From Petrolisthes cinctipes (lineage: Eukaryota; Arthropoda; Malacostraca; Decapoda; Porcellanidae): a DNA stretch of 64,000 nucleotides. Both the position numbers and the translations under genes were made by a program. Below the pieces are notes generated by a model, which saw nothing but the letters and a program-made list of their open reading frames with translations, was not told where the DNA came from and did no database searches. The stretch is from NCBI GenBank assembly GCA_033782935.1, contig JAWQEG010002462.1, positions 148,501-212,500 on the forward strand, read 5' to 3'. Of this stretch, positions 63,805 through 64,000 are shown piece by piece (within the stretch, counting starts at the first letter, position 1; the number at the start of each line of letters is the position of its first letter).

Positions 63805-64000
63805 TGGGGGGGGAGGGGGCGGGGGGCTGAGTACTGATGGTCCAGGTCAGTCAAAATAAGGTCGAGAGTAGCCTGACCGTGGGTGGGGAAATCCACGACT
63901 TGGGTGAGGTTGAGTTGGTGTTGGATGTCACTCACGTCCAAGCGGTTGAAATCCCCACATATGACTACCTTAGCAGCAGGATATCTCACCCTCAGAGTGT
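63805..64000 (-). pseudogene. LINE endonuclease, C-terminal part (truncated by the window)
   Basis: KVVICGDFNRLDVSDIQ (GDFN of APE-type endonuclease) and ATLDLILTDLDHQYS. The frame changes at the G run 63805-63830 (C run on the sense strand), after which the RT frame continues. The N-terminal part lies beyond 64000. Confidence 0.82.

Larger units (their letters stand above)
61617..64000 (-). mobile_element. CR1/L2-like LINE, 3' part, runs off the window
   Basis: Non-LTR element on the minus strand with a (TTA)n tail at about 61616-61635 and a coding region from 61738 beyond 64000. Two frameshifts both fall in homopolymer runs (C runs on the sense strand). Confidence 0.85.

Overview
This is a eukaryotic, repeat-saturated, probably intergenic window. 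I find no convincing host gene, rRNA or tRNA. What is here is layered transposable elements plus a high density of micro- and minisatellites: (AC)n, (CT)n, (TTA)n, (AT)n, G-rich arrays. The density of simple repeats and the mix of elements (pogo/Tc1/hAT fragments, CsRn1-like and Gmr1-like Ty3/gypsy elements, Jockey/CR1-type LINEs) suggest an arthropod, most likely a decapod crustacean. That assignment is inference; a mollusc or other invertebrate is not excluded.

Layout, left to right. (1) 1-1825: Tc1-type inverted-repeat end, a 60-bp minisatellite, and a dead pogo-like transposase split by a small MITE. (2) 1826-33330: a four-level nest. An old 5'-truncated LINE (1826-2885 plus 33095-33330, minus strand) holds a much better preserved LINE of the same family (2886-5811 plus 32318-33094, minus). 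That LINE is cut by a CsRn1-like Ty3/gypsy element (5812-32317, plus, 510-bp LTRs, 4-bp target duplication tctg). Its integrase region is in turn cut by a tandem array of a second Ty3/gypsy element (10242-30771, plus): four LTRs and three internal regions with a 6446-bp period and a 5-bp target duplication ccgtg. (3) 33331-37162: another nest. A Tc1-type element encloses a TA-flanked inverted-repeat element, which encloses a gag-only LTR element. (4) 37163-46555: satellites, four small TA-flanked MITEs, several foldback hairpins and a LINE 3' end. (5) 46556-53184: a second, diverged and internally deleted Gmr1-like element on the minus strand, inserted in a MITE. (6) 53185-61616: satellites, a hAT MITE with a perfect 8-bp target duplication, a solo-LTR-like sequence and a large inverted duplication. 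(7) 61617-64000: a CR1/L2-like LINE on the minus strand, running off the window.

Most notable points. The array element and the 46.6-53.2 kb element both have pol order protease-integrase-RT-RNase H, the Gmr1-type arrangement, and a SCAN-like gag capsid. In the array, gag and pol are in one frame separated by a single UGA followed by CUA, in all three units, which suggests stop-codon readthrough. Each array LTR carries a cluster of perfect heat-shock-element half sites. The interrupted LINE encodes a 2A-type ribosome-skipping motif (D-x-E-x-N-P-G-P) upstream of its endonuclease, in the same frame. The CsRn1-like element has its primer-binding-site motif amplified twelve-fold in a minisatellite directly behind the 5' LTR.

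The genes are retrotransposon genes, not a cellular pathway. Gag would form particles. Protease, integrase, RT and RNase H would process, copy and insert the LTR elements. The LINE endonuclease and RT would perform target-primed reverse transcription. Array units 2 and 3 have no visible disabling mutation. Most other elements here are dead.
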